Assembly (NCBI RefSeq): GCF_900115675.1
Contig: NZ_FOXI01000008.1
Span: 1 to 64,000 of the forward strand
DNA length: 64,000 bases
Reading direction: 5' to 3'
Origin: Halolamina pelagica
Lineage (GTDB): Archaea > Halobacteriota > Halobacteria > Halobacteriales > Haloferacaceae
The notes under the pieces are model-generated. The model searched no databases, was not told where the DNA came from, and worked only from the letters and a program-made list of their open reading frames with translations. Both the position numbers and the translations under genes were made by a program. This document shows positions 1-8,235 of this stretch, one piece after another; positions within the stretch are counted from its first letter, which is position 1; every line of letters starts with the position of its first letter.

Positions 1-239
1 CGATCGTGCCGTGCCGGTGTCAGTGTCGCTCCGGTTCGTTTCGCCGTGTCGGCGCCGTCGTCGATGTGCCACTCTGGCCCGTGATCGATCGCTTGGTCGT
101 CGATGATGAGGCCACAGTCGTCACAGACCGTTTCAGCCGCATTCGTCCGGACGGTGCCGCCACATTCAGGGCAGGGATCAGTTGGACCGCACTGGACATC
201 CTCGTCGAAACCACGACCGTAGATGTCGCTTGTCGTCAT
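1..239 (-). CDS. tfb: Transcription initiation factor IIB (TFB), N-terminal part, cut by window edge
   Basis: Archaeal TFB bridges TBP-TATA DNA and RNA polymerase. The minus strand from the ATG at 239 reads MTTSDIYGRGFDEDVQCG and then a zinc ribbon with CPECGG near residue 23 and CDDCGLI near residue 40, followed by DDQAIDHGPEW, the typical TFB linker into the B-reader. The frame is open to base 1, so only about 79 residues are visible and the two cyclin-like core repeats lie outside. Haloarchaea carry many TFB paralogs and plasmid-borne ones are common. Shared upstream elements at 271-304 and 355-396 may control it. Confidence 0.85.
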   Translation of the reverse strand, partial: MTTSDIYGRGFDEDVQCGPTDPCPECGGTVRTNAAETVCDDCGLIIDDQAIDHGPEWHIDDGADTAKRTGATLTPARHD

Positions 240-270
240 CAGTCTCACCTACGCGAGGCGACGCCGATGC

Positions 271-304
271 AGCGCGCCCCGCATCCCTCTCGGGGGTGAC
301 AAAC
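271..304 (-). promoter_or_regulatory. GC-rich upstream element, copy 1 (also at 871-905)
   Basis: This stretch starts 32 nt upstream of the TFB start codon. It closely resembles 871-905, which lies upstream of the next minus-strand gene. On the minus strand both copies begin GTTTGTC, then CCCC, a purine-rich GAGGG run and a GC-rich end. The shared position before two minus-strand starts suggests a common control element; its function is inferred. Confidence 0.35.
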
Positions 305-354
305 TCGGCAGCGGGAGGCGCAAATCGGACTTCGACGCCGATGATGCCGAGGTG

Positions 355-396
355 TTAACCAACACTGTGTCGGTATCGGTCCGGTGTGTTGGTTAA
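355..396. repeat. Inverted repeat TTAACCAACA-N22-TGTTGGTTAA, copy 1
   Basis: Perfect 10-bp half sites (11 bp if the flanking C/G is counted) are separated by 22 bp. The same half sites with the same 22-bp spacing occur at 46105-46146. Here the repeat lies 116 nt upstream of the TFB start, between TFB and the 3' end of the next gene. It may be an operator for a dimeric regulator. Confidence 0.6.
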
Positions 397-423
397 GCCT
401 AACCGCTACGGCGTTCGGAGCTC

Positions 424-850
424 TCAAACTGGCTTCACGACGAAGGTGTCTGGCTCGCTGGTTGCTCCTTCACCTAATCGCTCCGCCGACATCGAGGACG
501 ACTGCGTGAGCTGGGTGATGAGCTCGTCGCGAACGGTTCGTCGAGGGACGGTGGTCTCGTGCCAGCCCAGTCGGTCGTCGAAGTGCCGTTTCTGGAACTG
601 CTCGCCGACGTCGTCGGCGGCGACGTACTGCGTCCGCGTCGACCGCCCGACCTGGTGGGCGACGAAGACGGCGCCCACGGCCTCGTGCGTGAGCTCGACG
701 AGAGCACACTCCACGAGCGCGACGACCGACGCGTGATCCCGGTCGGTCGGTCGGAACCGCCATCTCGAGGTCCGCCAACGGCGCCTCATCGTCGGTGGTA
801 GTTCCTACGTGATCCGCTGATCGTGACTTGCTGCGTCGTTCCGAAGCCAT
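424..850 (-). pseudogene. Hypothetical haloarchaeal protein, frameshifted at a GGTC repeat
   Basis: No family recognised. Coding sense is continuous over two frames: from ATG 850 (MASERRSKSR, later DDEAPLADLEMAVPTDR) and then, one frame over, DHASVVALVECALVELTH to the stop at 424. The junction is at 741-754, where GGTC is repeated three times; removing one 4-bp unit joins the frames into a protein of about 141 residues. An intact reading from ATG 789 exists but starts with an arginine-rich, non-haloarchaeal-looking stretch. The upstream element at 871-905 supports the start at 850. This is either a decayed gene, a slippage (phase-variable) site or a sequencing error. Confidence 0.55.
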
Positions 851-870
851 CGTTTCTCGAGGGCACGTGA

Positions 871-905
871 TACGCACCCCGCCACCCCCTCCCGGGGCGA
901 CAAAC
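871..905 (-). promoter_or_regulatory. GC-rich upstream element, copy 2
   Basis: Partner of 271-304, with the same order of a GTTTGTC block and a CCCC/GAGGG block read on the minus strand. It lies about 21-55 nt upstream of the ATG at 850 of the frameshifted gene. Confidence 0.35.
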
Positions 906-1451
906 ACCACCGAAACAAACCCCGCCAACCTATGCGCTAATTCTGATACTTCCGTAGTTCCGCTACCCCTGTGATGGCCCCTCGGCCTGAGAGAGCCGGC
1001 GGCCTTCGCACATTGCATATCGCCTCTTTCTTTGGACGAAAACCGCGATATGCATGGCAAAATAACGAACTCAAATTACAGAAGAGGCCCGTCGGGCCGA
1101 TTTGAGGGCGTACAAAGTACCTCGACGAGTTTGAGGATTGTTCCTAACGGACAGAATTTGCTCGACGACGGGGTAAGGAGGAAGATCTCGGCCGCACCTA
1201 ATCCGTTTCGAGACGATGCTCCATCGGTCCTCGGTAGCTTGAAACTACACCGTTAGCACTTCGAAACGTGAATTACCCCCCAATTCAAACGAATCTGGTC
1301 GGGAGAACTGCTGGAAATTGCTTGACGAAGATACTGAAGTAACTGATACTAGGCAGTAGCTTAGCTCTCGAAGTACTGATAGATACAAACCCTGTGAGCC
1401 ATTACAGTTTGGCTGCGGAAGTTATTTCGATTGAAACAGCAGTCATCAGAC
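906..1451. other. Intergenic stretch without a convincing gene
   Basis: Plus-strand frames contain short coding-like fragments (around 1080-1130 and 1170-1256) broken by stops, so this may be the remains of a decayed gene. No start, domain or RNA gene could be supported. Confidence 0.4.
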
Positions 1452-1673
1452 ATGGATAGGACGTTGCCCCGCCCCTGGACATTCGAGAGAGAAGCAATAT
1501 TGATTGGGTTGAGGAAACTCAATATTCATCTTCATTGTCCAGATATTTCATCTATAGATGATATATCTATTCTTGATAAATATGGTATTGATAGGTACCG
1601 ACCCAACGGTCACAGATGGGTTTACAAAGGCGATCCACAGCCGGATGGAACTGGACCCAAGATCACGGTGTGA
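1452..1673 (+). CDS. Small hypothetical protein
   Basis: A 73-residue reading starting at ATG 1452 (MDRTLPRPWTFEREAIL). It carries GIDRYRPNGHRWVYKGD near the C-terminus. No family is recognised. It is AT-richer than neighbouring genes and basic rather than acidic, which fits recent arrival or a non-gene. An in-frame TTG at 1431 could add seven residues. There is no clear operon partner, because both sides are AT-rich gaps. Confidence 0.4.
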   Translation: MDRTLPRPWTFEREAILIGLRKLNIHLHCPDISSIDDISILDKYGIDRYRPNGHRWVYKGDPQPDGTGPKITV

Positions 1674-2064
1674 TTGGAAAAGTTTTAATTAGACTTACTA
1701 TAGAATAGTATTGAATCTACGCTGCTGTCGAGTCTGATACGAACGATTCACCCAATACAAAGCTAGATTTCTAACTACTATTTTATATGCTGTGCTAAAT
1801 ACCGTAAAAGACGACGTTGATCGCGTCGTGTTCACTGACGGCGTCGCACGGCTGAAAGAGGTGTGCTCGTCACAACCTCGATGACAGATACGAGAACACG
1901 GCAATCGGACCGTACCGAATACATATTTTTAGAGGTAATAGTAAATACCTACCAATCTCTCGATATACCACAAACGTGGTTCGAAACTGCTGTCGAGTGG
2001 GCCGGAACTTCGCCTACCATAGACAAGCGTATCTGAACACTCTACTGTGTCGATCCGGAGGCGG
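1674..2064. other. AT-rich intergenic region with a coding-like remnant
   Basis: Mostly AT-rich. A short plus-strand reading around 1791-1880 (VLNTVKDDVDRVVFTDGV and onward, about 30 residues) has haloarchaeal composition but no plausible full gene, and looks like a gene remnant. Nothing else was seen. Confidence 0.35.
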
Positions 2065-2934
2065 TCAGGGCCACGCCGGATCAACGCCAACAAGTTCGGC
2101 GCTCCGGCGCCAGAGTCGCGCCCGGATTTCAGGGTCGACAGCCTCGTCGGCCGGTTGGACGACACCGTCGCCGGTCACGTATACGCCAGTCCGGTCACCG
2201 AACTCGGGTGCAGTCGCGAGACGGACCAGCCGTCGTCCGCCCGCCCGTTCGCTGGTCCCGACACCGGGAACGATCCCCGCAATACGGACAGCGAGCCGGG
2301 TAGTGAGGGCAGCATCGCGAAACAGGTTCGTCGACGGGACGAACCCAGGGTGGAAGCTGTTCGCAGTCACATCTTTCGGAACCCGGTCAGCGAGTTCGAG
2401 TGTGAACGCAATCAGCGCGTGTTTCGAGCGTGAGTAGGCCTGGAGGGCGTCGTAGTCGCGTTCGAACTGGAGGTCCTCGAAATCGATCGAGTCGCGGCGA
2501 TGCATTTCGGAACCGGTCGTGACGATCCGGGCCGGTGCCGACGCGAGTACGATGTCGAGCAATTCGTGTGTGAGAAGATAGGGGGCCAGATGGTTGACTG
2601 CGAGCGTGCGTTCGATCCCGTCGGCGGTCTCAGTGCGCTCGCTCACAGAGAGCCCGGCGTTGTGGGCGAGCACATCGAGGCGATCATACGTCTCTTGGAT
2701 CTCCGTCGCGAGTGAACGCACTGCCGACTGAGACCCCAGGTCGGCGCGGTGGAACCGGATCTCGCCCGGTAGCGTCGACGACTCAGCCGCCAGCGACTCT
2801 CCACGGGACCGATCGCGACCGACAACACCGACGGTCGCCCCACGTTTGGCCAGCTCCGTCGCCGCGATCCGCCCGATACCGCTCGTCCCGCCAGTGAGGA
2901 GCACGACGTGCTCGTCCATGTCGCTAGAGGACAT
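2065..2934 (-). CDS. Short-chain dehydrogenase/reductase (retinol dehydrogenase-like)
   Basis: NAD(P)-dependent SDR oxidoreductase of about 289 residues with a Rossmann fold. The cofactor motif TGGTSGIG lies near residue 15, NNAG is replaced by HNAG (VLAHNAGLS), and the active site shows YSRSKHAL (Y-x3-K) with an upstream Ser in VTTGSEM. The overall shape (long C-terminus, HLAPYLLTHELL) resembles the retinol-dehydrogenase/WW-oxidoreductase subgroup, and the substrate is unknown. I chose ATG 2934 (MSSSDMDEHVVLLTGG); ATG 2919 is also possible and a TTG at 2964 is unlikely. It stands alone, away from the mycofactocin-type SDRs, and lacks their sequence hallmarks. Confidence 0.85.
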   Translation of the reverse strand: MSSSDMDEHVVLLTGGTSGIGRIAATELAKRGATVGVVGRDRSRGESLAAESSTLPGEIRFHRADLGSQSAVRSLATEIQETYDRLDVLAHNAGLSVSERTETADGIERTLAVNHLAPYLLTHELLDIVLASAPARIVTTGSEMHRRDSIDFEDLQFERDYDALQAYSRSKHALIAFTLELADRVPKDVTANSFHPGFVPSTNLFRDAALTTRLAVRIAGIVPGVGTSERAGGRRLVRLATAPEFGDRTGVYVTGDGVVQPADEAVDPEIRARLWRRSAELVGVDPAWP

Positions 2935-3173
2935 TGGTAGATGTTTGCTCGCCGACGGGATCAAGTTTCGGGTCGATATCGGGGGTTCATGCTGACAAGA
3001 TGTCGGACGAGAGTTTACAGGCGGCCGAGGCGAATGCCACGGGGCTTGACTCCAAGGCGATTCACGACGAGTGAGATTCCCGACCAGTTCGCTATATCGA
3101 CTCCGGATAATAACGCCAGTACTGTTGTTATTTAATCCATACGCCTTTACGATCGGAGCCGGACCAGAGAGTA

Positions 3174-3791
3174 GTGAGTGATTCAGAACCTGGCCGGCGG
3201 GGTAAAGTAGAACAGCTGATCGAGAAGCACGATTTGGAGGGAATCGGTGATCGACTCGAACGTCGCTGGACTGCGAACGGTGAGGAACGGAAGAGTTTGC
3301 GGGACCTTGCCGACGAGTTCAACCGAGAACTCCTACGTGTCGCAATGATTGATGCAGAGATGCAGCCTCTCGATGGAGCTGTCGAAAACGTGTACCGACT
3401 TTTGACTGACGACGACGTTAGCACCGCCGACCGTAAAAGGGCCCAACGTCGCCTCGATCGTGAGGATGTCGACGTCGATCAACTTCAACAGGAGTTCGTT
3501 ACCTACCAAGCTATCCGAACCTACCTGAGGGAACACCGCGGCGCCTCGTACTCTGGTGAGACGAGAGACCGAACCGAATCCGAGAAGGAGCACATCCAGC
3601 GACTTCGTGGCCGCGTTCAGTCGGTTACCAACAGCAAACTGGCACAATTGCAACGGAACGGTGACATCGATCTCGGCTCGTTCCGCACGCTAGTAGAGGT
3701 TAACGTACTGTGTGAGGACTGTGGTACTCAGTACGCTGTTGAGACGCTACTCGACAACGGCGGCTGTGACTGCGTCGGTTCGGACGAGTAG
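3174..3791 (+). CDS. rdfA: RdfA-like protein (rod-determining factor A family)
   Basis: 205-residue haloarchaeal protein starting with GTG (MSDSEPGRRGKVEQLIEKH). It matches the family by the N-terminal GRRGKVEQLI, the segment RLLTDDDVSTADRKRAQ near residue 75, and a C-terminal zinc-knuckle-like CEDCG (near residue 183) with a later CDC. In Haloferax volcanii RdfA is required for rod shape and is encoded beside an SMC-like gene. The same pairing is seen here, with an SMC-related gene starting 95 bp downstream behind its own TATA box. Assignment as a paralog rather than the chromosomal copy is inference. Confidence 0.75.
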   Translation: MSDSEPGRRGKVEQLIEKHDLEGIGDRLERRWTANGEERKSLRDLADEFNRELLRVAMIDAEMQPLDGAVENVYRLLTDDDVSTADRKRAQRRLDREDVDVDQLQQEFVTYQAIRTYLREHRGASYSGETRDRTESEKEHIQRLRGRVQSVTNSKLAQLQRNGDIDLGSFRTLVEVNVLCEDCGTQYAVETLLDNGGCDCVGSDE

Positions 3792-3857
3792 CAACCTGTT
3801 CGAGGGGTGGCTGTACTCTCTCGAATGGGAGATGACATCGGGACTGGCGCCGACATG

Positions 3858-3863
3858 TTTATA
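3858..3863 (+). promoter_or_regulatory. TATA box (TTTATA) for the SMC-like gene
   Basis: TTTATA ends 23 nt before the ATG at 3887. This is the spacing expected for a leaderless haloarchaeal transcript and supports that start codon, giving the gene a promoter separate from rdfA. Confidence 0.55.
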
Positions 3864-3886
3864 CGATTTCCGCTGGCAGAATACCT

Positions 3887-5827
3887 ATGCAGCGACGACA
3901 GGCCTCCGCTCCCCGGGCTACGGTCCACGCCAACAATATCGGAGGGATTCAGGAGACGGAGGTTACGATCGAACCCGGAGTAACTATCCTTGTCGGCCGG
4001 AACGCCACAAACCGTACTTCGTTCCTTCAGGCCATCATGGCCGCGCTCGGGAGCGAGAACGTCGCGATGAAGGGGGACGCCGACAACGCCGAGGTCACGC
4101 TCGAACTAGGCGAGGAGACGTACACCCGGACGTTCACCCGGCGTGAAGGGGGCATCGAGCGGGGCGGCGATCCGTACCTCGACGATCCCGAGTTGGCGGA
4201 CCTGTTCGCCTTCCTGCTCGAGTCCAACGAGGCGCGACGGGCGGTCACGACGAACGCGGACCTCAGGGAGCTCATCATGCGCCCCGTTGACACCGAGGAG
4301 GTCCAGGCTGAGATCGACCGCCTCCAAGACCACCGTGACGATCTCGAGGGGGAGCTCGCCACCATCGACGACCGGAAGGGCGAGCTCCGCGGCCTCGAGG
4401 ATCGCCGCGAAACGCTCCGCGGGAAGATCGAGGAGACGAAAGCCGAACTCGAAGCCACGGAGGACGAACTCGACGCGGCCGACGCCGATGTCGAGGCCCG
4501 GCAGGAAGAACAGTCCGAACTCGAAGACCGGCTCGAAGAACTCCACGAGAAGCGTGCCGACCTCGAAGATGTGCGGTACGAACTCGAAACGGAACAGGAG
4601 AGCCTGCAGGCGCTCAAGACCGAACGCCGAGAGTACGAGTCCGAACTGGAGGACTTGGACGAAAAGCCCGACGCCGACGCCGACGAGATCGAAACTCAGC
4701 TCCGAGAGCTCCGGGAACGAAAAAGCGAGCTCGAAAGCCAGGTGAACGAACTCCAGAGCGTGATCCGGTTCAACGAAGGGATGCTCGACGAGGACGGGCC
4801 GGCGGCGCCGATCGACCTCGACGCGGGGGGTGACGGAGCTCTCACGGACCAGCTCGTCGACGATGCCGTTACCTGCTGGACCTGTGGAACCGCGGTCGAC
4901 CCGGACCAGATCGAGTCCACACTCGAGCAGCTCCGCGACCGCAGCCAGTCGAAAGTCAGCGAGGTCGACCGACTCGAACGCGAGATCGAGCAACTCCGGA
5001 GCGAGAAGCGAGAGATCGAACAGGTCCAAACGGAACGTGAGCGACTTGAACACCGGCTTGACGAACTTGAGACTGAGATCAGGCAGACGGAGGCGACAAT
5101 AGACGATCTTCGGGATCGACGTGAGCAGCTGACTGAGTCGATCGAAGAGGTCGAGGCCGCTGTCGACGAACTGGAGGGCGAGGAATACGACGAGGTGCTC
5201 GAGCTCCACCGGAACGCAAACGAACTCGAGTACGAACTGGGACGGCTAGAAGGTGAGTTGGAGGACCTTGAGTCCACTATCGCCGAGGCGGAGGCACGCA
5301 TTGAAGAAGAGGACGATATTCGTGCTGAACTTGACGACGTAAATGAGGATATCGAGCGCCTTCGCACGCGGATTGATCGAATCGAACGGGAGGCAGTTAA
5401 GGCGTTCAACGACCATATGGGCTCGTTGCTAGATCGGCTCGAGTACGAGAACCTCGATCGGATTTGGATCGAACGTGTTGAGCGCGAGGTCCGCGAGGGG
5501 CGTCACAAAGTGACTGAACGTGCCTTCGAACTTCACGTTGTCCGCACGACTGACTCGGGAGCGGCCTACGAGGACACTGTCGACCACCTATCCGAAAGCG
5601 AACGGGAGGTGACGGGATTGGTGTTTGCACTCGCCGGCTATCTCGTCCACGACGTGTCTGAGACGGTGCCGTTCATGCTGCTTGACTCCCTGGAAGCGAT
5701 CGATGCCCGGCGCATCGCTGCCTTGGTCGACTACTTCTCTACCCACGCCCGCTACGTAGTGGTTGCGCTCCTACCGGAGGATGCCGCTGTGCTGGACGAC
5801 GAGTACGAACGGATCACAGAGATCTGA
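3887..5827 (+). CDS. Archaea-specific SMC-related coiled-coil ATPase (Sph-like)
   Basis: 646 residues: N-terminal ATP-binding lobe, long coiled coil (about 135-530) interrupted by a hook-like CWTCG near residue 327, and a C-terminal lobe with MLLDSLEAID as Walker B. The P-loop is GRNATNRTSFLQAI, with Asn-Arg where most SMC/Rad50 proteins have Gly-Lys; this degenerate form is, from memory, usual for the haloarchaeal SMC-related family. A single visible CxxC in the coil suggests a zinc hook completed by dimerisation, as in Rad50. Paired with the RdfA-like gene, it may act in cell-shape or DNA-related organisation; the role is inferred. Minus-strand open frames across the coil are shadows of its repetitive codons. 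Confidence 0.85.
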   Translation: MQRRQASAPRATVHANNIGGIQETEVTIEPGVTILVGRNATNRTSFLQAIMAALGSENVAMKGDADNAEVTLELGEETYTRTFTRREGGIERGGDPYLDDPELADLFAFLLESNEARRAVTTNADLRELIMRPVDTEEVQAEIDRLQDHRDDLEGELATIDDRKGELRGLEDRRETLRGKIEETKAELEATEDELDAADADVEARQEEQSELEDRLEELHEKRADLEDVRYELETEQESLQALKTERREYESELEDLDEKPDADADEIETQLRELRERKSELESQVNELQSVIRFNEGMLDEDGPAAPIDLDAGGDGALTDQLVDDAVTCWTCGTAVDPDQIESTLEQLRDRSQSKVSEVDRLEREIEQLRSEKREIEQVQTERERLEHRLDELETEIRQTEATIDDLRDRREQLTESIEEVEAAVDELEGEEYDEVLELHRNANELEYELGRLEGELEDLESTIAEAEARIEEEDDIRAELDDVNEDIERLRTRIDRIEREAVKAFNDHMGSLLDRLEYENLDRIWIERVEREVREGRHKVTERAFELHVVRTTDSGAAYEDTVDHLSESEREVTGLVFALAGYLVHDVSETVPFMLLDSLEAIDARRIAALVDYFSTHARYVVVALLPEDAAVLDDEYERITEI

Positions 5828-6304
5828 TTCGAGCTGACGTGTGGGGCTTGGGACTGTGATTGAACCAGCCGGATTGACTTCACCGACCTCACTGATTCTA
5901 AATCGATTTGGGGAACTCTACTAACGGAGGCTCCGCAAATTCAAGGACCGGATCAAAGCAATTCCATATCGAACTCTAACAACCCCTGTTCTATAACAAA
6001 AGTACTAGTGTTATCTATAGAGCCCGGTGGCTGATCTGGACGATGTTTCTCGGTTGCGAACAGAACGACAGATTGAATCGAGGAGGAGCAACCGGAAAGG
6101 TTCTACAACGCCTTTACTACGTAATACGGACGGGTTCTGGAAACGATGCAAACCGTCAATAGATGCGTTCGCGCCGTAGTAGAGACGAGGCGCTTTCCGG
6201 ATATTCTGTGGCAGTTCGGTCCTCCATTACCCCGATTGACTTTCCGGGGAGATGATCGAATTTTCAGAGACTAGGGGGTCATTCGGAGCCTAGCGATGCT
6301 GATC
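5828..6304. other. Intergenic region between convergent genes
   Basis: The gap lies between the SMC-like gene and the iclR-type gene. It holds a short inverted repeat (ATAACA, 10-nt spacer, TGTTAT) near 5993-6014 and short broken plus-strand readings, with no supportable gene. Confidence 0.4.
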
Positions 6305-7072
6305 TCACACAGACATATTCTCCATCAGCTTTAGCTCGATAACGTTTGTCACATCTAAGACGGCATCTGGGAGTTCTTCCTCGAAGAACGGGCCTCGTAA
6401 CTCCCGTTCCGGGCCCGCAACACTGACTGCCCCGCGCACTTCACCATCCGGGCCTAAGACGGCGGCCCCAACGCCCCTAAGTCGCTTGACATGCTCCCCT
6501 CGGTCGAGAGCAAACCCCTGCTGGCGGATCTGCTCCAGTTCCTCGTCGAGTGCGTCCCGATCGACAATACTGGATTCGGTCATTCGGGGAAGGCCATGCT
6601 GATCGACGATTTCGTCGACGCGTTCTTTCGGTAGTTGTGCCAGGATCGCCTTCCCCATGGACGAGGTAGTCAGCGGCACTGTCGTTCCGATAGAGCCGAG
6701 GTCGATCTCGTTCTCTAGGTGGCGAAAAATCACGGTTGCTAGACCTCGCTCCTCGACAGACAGGTACGCGTTGGTCCCCATCTCACTGCCGAGTTGTTCG
6801 ATCTCGGTACGTGCAGCTCGGTATACGCTAAGCCGTTGTCTAGCGGCCTCACCGAGGGGAAGGAATTGGAGCCCTAGTTCGTACTCTCCGTCGTTTTTGA
6901 TGACGTACCCTTCGTTTTCCAGTGTCTCGAGATGGTTATATACTGAACTTTTCGGTAGTTCTGCTGACTTCGCGATTTTGGTCACCCCTGCAGGTTGCAG
7001 GTCACGAAGCGTTTCGAGGACTCGCAACGTTCGATTTACCGAGCTTACCTCCGTACTGTGTTCCTCTGCCAT
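6305..7072 (-). CDS. IclR-family transcriptional regulator
   Basis: 255-residue regulator. The N-terminal winged helix contains VNRTLRVLETL, the recognition segment SAELPKSSVYNHL and the wing ENEGYVIKNDGEYELG; the C-terminal ligand-binding domain carries SSMGKAILAQLP and VAGPERELRG. I chose ATG 7072 (MAEEHSTEVSSVNRTL), which gives the usual haloarchaeal IclR length; an upstream start would add 34 non-conserved residues. It lies at the edge of the mycofactocin region and is the only typical regulator there, so it is a candidate controller. Actinobacterial loci instead use a TetR-type MftR. Palindromes in its upstream gap are candidate operators. Confidence 0.9.
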   Translation of the reverse strand: MAEEHSTEVSSVNRTLRVLETLRDLQPAGVTKIAKSAELPKSSVYNHLETLENEGYVIKNDGEYELGLQFLPLGEAARQRLSVYRAARTEIEQLGSEMGTNAYLSVEERGLATVIFRHLENEIDLGSIGTTVPLTTSSMGKAILAQLPKERVDEIVDQHGLPRMTESSIVDRDALDEELEQIRQQGFALDRGEHVKRLRGVGAAVLGPDGEVRGAVSVAGPERELRGPFFEEELPDAVLDVTNVIELKLMENMSV

Positions 7073-7145
7073 AGTGTGTCGATAGTTATCCACTGACATA
7101 AATTGAATGGTCATATAGCTTTGTGGGATAGCTGTTTTCTTTTGT

Positions 7146-7159
7146 AGAACAGATGTTCT
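7146..7159. promoter_or_regulatory. Palindrome AGAACA-GA-TGTTCT, candidate operator
   Basis: Perfect 6-bp arms with a 2-bp spacer, located 74-87 nt upstream of the iclR-type ATG in the divergent gap. Dimeric IclR proteins bind such palindromes; binding here is inferred. Confidence 0.45.
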
Positions 7160-7181
7160 TACTCCTCGTGACAAAGGATTG

Positions 7182-7197
7182 GTCCTAACAGTAGGAC
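7182..7197. promoter_or_regulatory. Palindrome GTCCTA-ACAG-TAGGAC, candidate operator
   Basis: Second perfect inverted repeat (6-bp arms, 4-bp spacer) in the same gap, 22 bp beyond the first. The rest of 7198-7474 is AT-rich and without a gene. Confidence 0.4.
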
Positions 7198-7474
7198 GAG
7201 CCCTAAACTAGACACAAACTTCTGTGAACAATCATGATGATACCGCCCCGAACAGTCATCAATTACTGTTAATGATTTCTTGCTAATAGGTATGCTTGTT
7301 CTGTGTTAATGAACGGATATCGGCTCAAAGAGAACAAATATGATGTATAGCTAAAACTGATGCGGTGGGTGGAACCGAGCAGGCCTCTTAACACTGTACG
7401 ATACATGTAGCCGCAAAACACGATAGGTCCATCCATACACTTACGAAAGGAGCGATACAACAATAGAGAATAGT

Positions 7475-8194
7475 ATGGCGACAACTGCAGCGATCGTCTC
7501 TATTGGGGATGAACTACTGGCGGGCGACATTGAGAACACGAACGCGTCGTGGCTCGCGGCCCGGCTCACAGAGTTTGGTATCGACGTCCGTGAAATACGA
7601 GTCGTTCCTGACGAAGCTTCTCCGATCGAGACGACCGTCTCAGACCTCAGCCAGACACATACCCTTGTAATAACGACTGGAGGACTTGGATCGACGCCGG
7701 ACGATATCACGATCGAAGCTGTAGCTGACGCGCTGGGACTCCCACTCGAACCCAATTCTGAGGCACGAAAACACGTGGAAGCAGCTGTAACCGAAATTCG
7801 GGACGACCATCCCGACTTTCAACACGATATTGAGACAGCATCACGGTATCCGGCTTCTGCAGAGATCGTCCCAAACGACGTTGGGATCGCGCCGGGTTGC
7901 ATCTGTGGGAACGTATACGTACTACCGGGAATCCCAGCCGAAATGAAGGCCGTCTTCGATCACATCGAGAACGATTTGGAGGGGGGTATCACCTCTCGGA
8001 CTCTCTATACTGAGACGCCAGAAAGTCATTTGAACACGGTGCTTAGTGAGGTAAGTGAGCGGTTCGACGTACGCATCGGTTGCTATCCAACAGGCGAACT
8101 GAAGCGCATCAGACTCGCAGGGGAGGAAGAAACGGCAGTCGAAGATGCGGTTGCGTGGCTGGTCCGTCATCCAAACATCCGGCGGGACGTGTGA
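7475..8194 (+). CDS. CinA/MoaB-type molybdopterin-binding domain protein
   Basis: 239 residues of the molybdopterin-binding (MoCF biosynthesis) fold found at the N-terminus of CinA. Features are IVSIGDELLAGDIENTNA at the start, TTGGLGSTPDD near residue 68 and the CinA-type YVLPGIPAEM near residue 148. The C-terminal PncC deamidase domain is absent, so this is a stand-alone COG1058-type protein, probably in nucleotide or cofactor salvage. It is transcribed toward the OYE gene that begins 41 bp after its stop, so co-transcription is possible. A link to mycofactocin is only positional. Confidence 0.85.
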   Translation: MATTAAIVSIGDELLAGDIENTNASWLAARLTEFGIDVREIRVVPDEASPIETTVSDLSQTHTLVITTGGLGSTPDDITIEAVADALGLPLEPNSEARKHVEAAVTEIRDDHPDFQHDIETASRYPASAEIVPNDVGIAPGCICGNVYVLPGIPAEMKAVFDHIENDLEGGITSRTLYTETPESHLNTVLSEVSERFDVRIGCYPTGELKRIRLAGEEETAVEDAVAWLVRHPNIRRDV

Positions 8195-8235
8195 ACTGCG
8201 CTATCTTCAAGTACAACTAATTGATACCTGTTACC

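Noticed and set aside
470-1060. 196-codon minus-strand frame as one gene
   Set aside because: Only its part from about 850 to 750 has haloarchaeal coding character; the rest is out of frame with the real gene.
1032-1256. Plus-strand frame of 74 codons
   Set aside because: No start signal or family, and the coding sense breaks across frames; kept only as a possible remnant.
4106-5209. Long minus-strand frame opposite the SMC-like coiled coil (and other frames at 4027-5409)
   Set aside because: They mirror the biased codons of a coiled coil; the plus-strand gene has clear ATPase motifs.
7475-8194. Mycofactocin role for the CinA-like gene
   Set aside because: Only adjacency supports it; the fold suits molybdopterin or nucleotide salvage.
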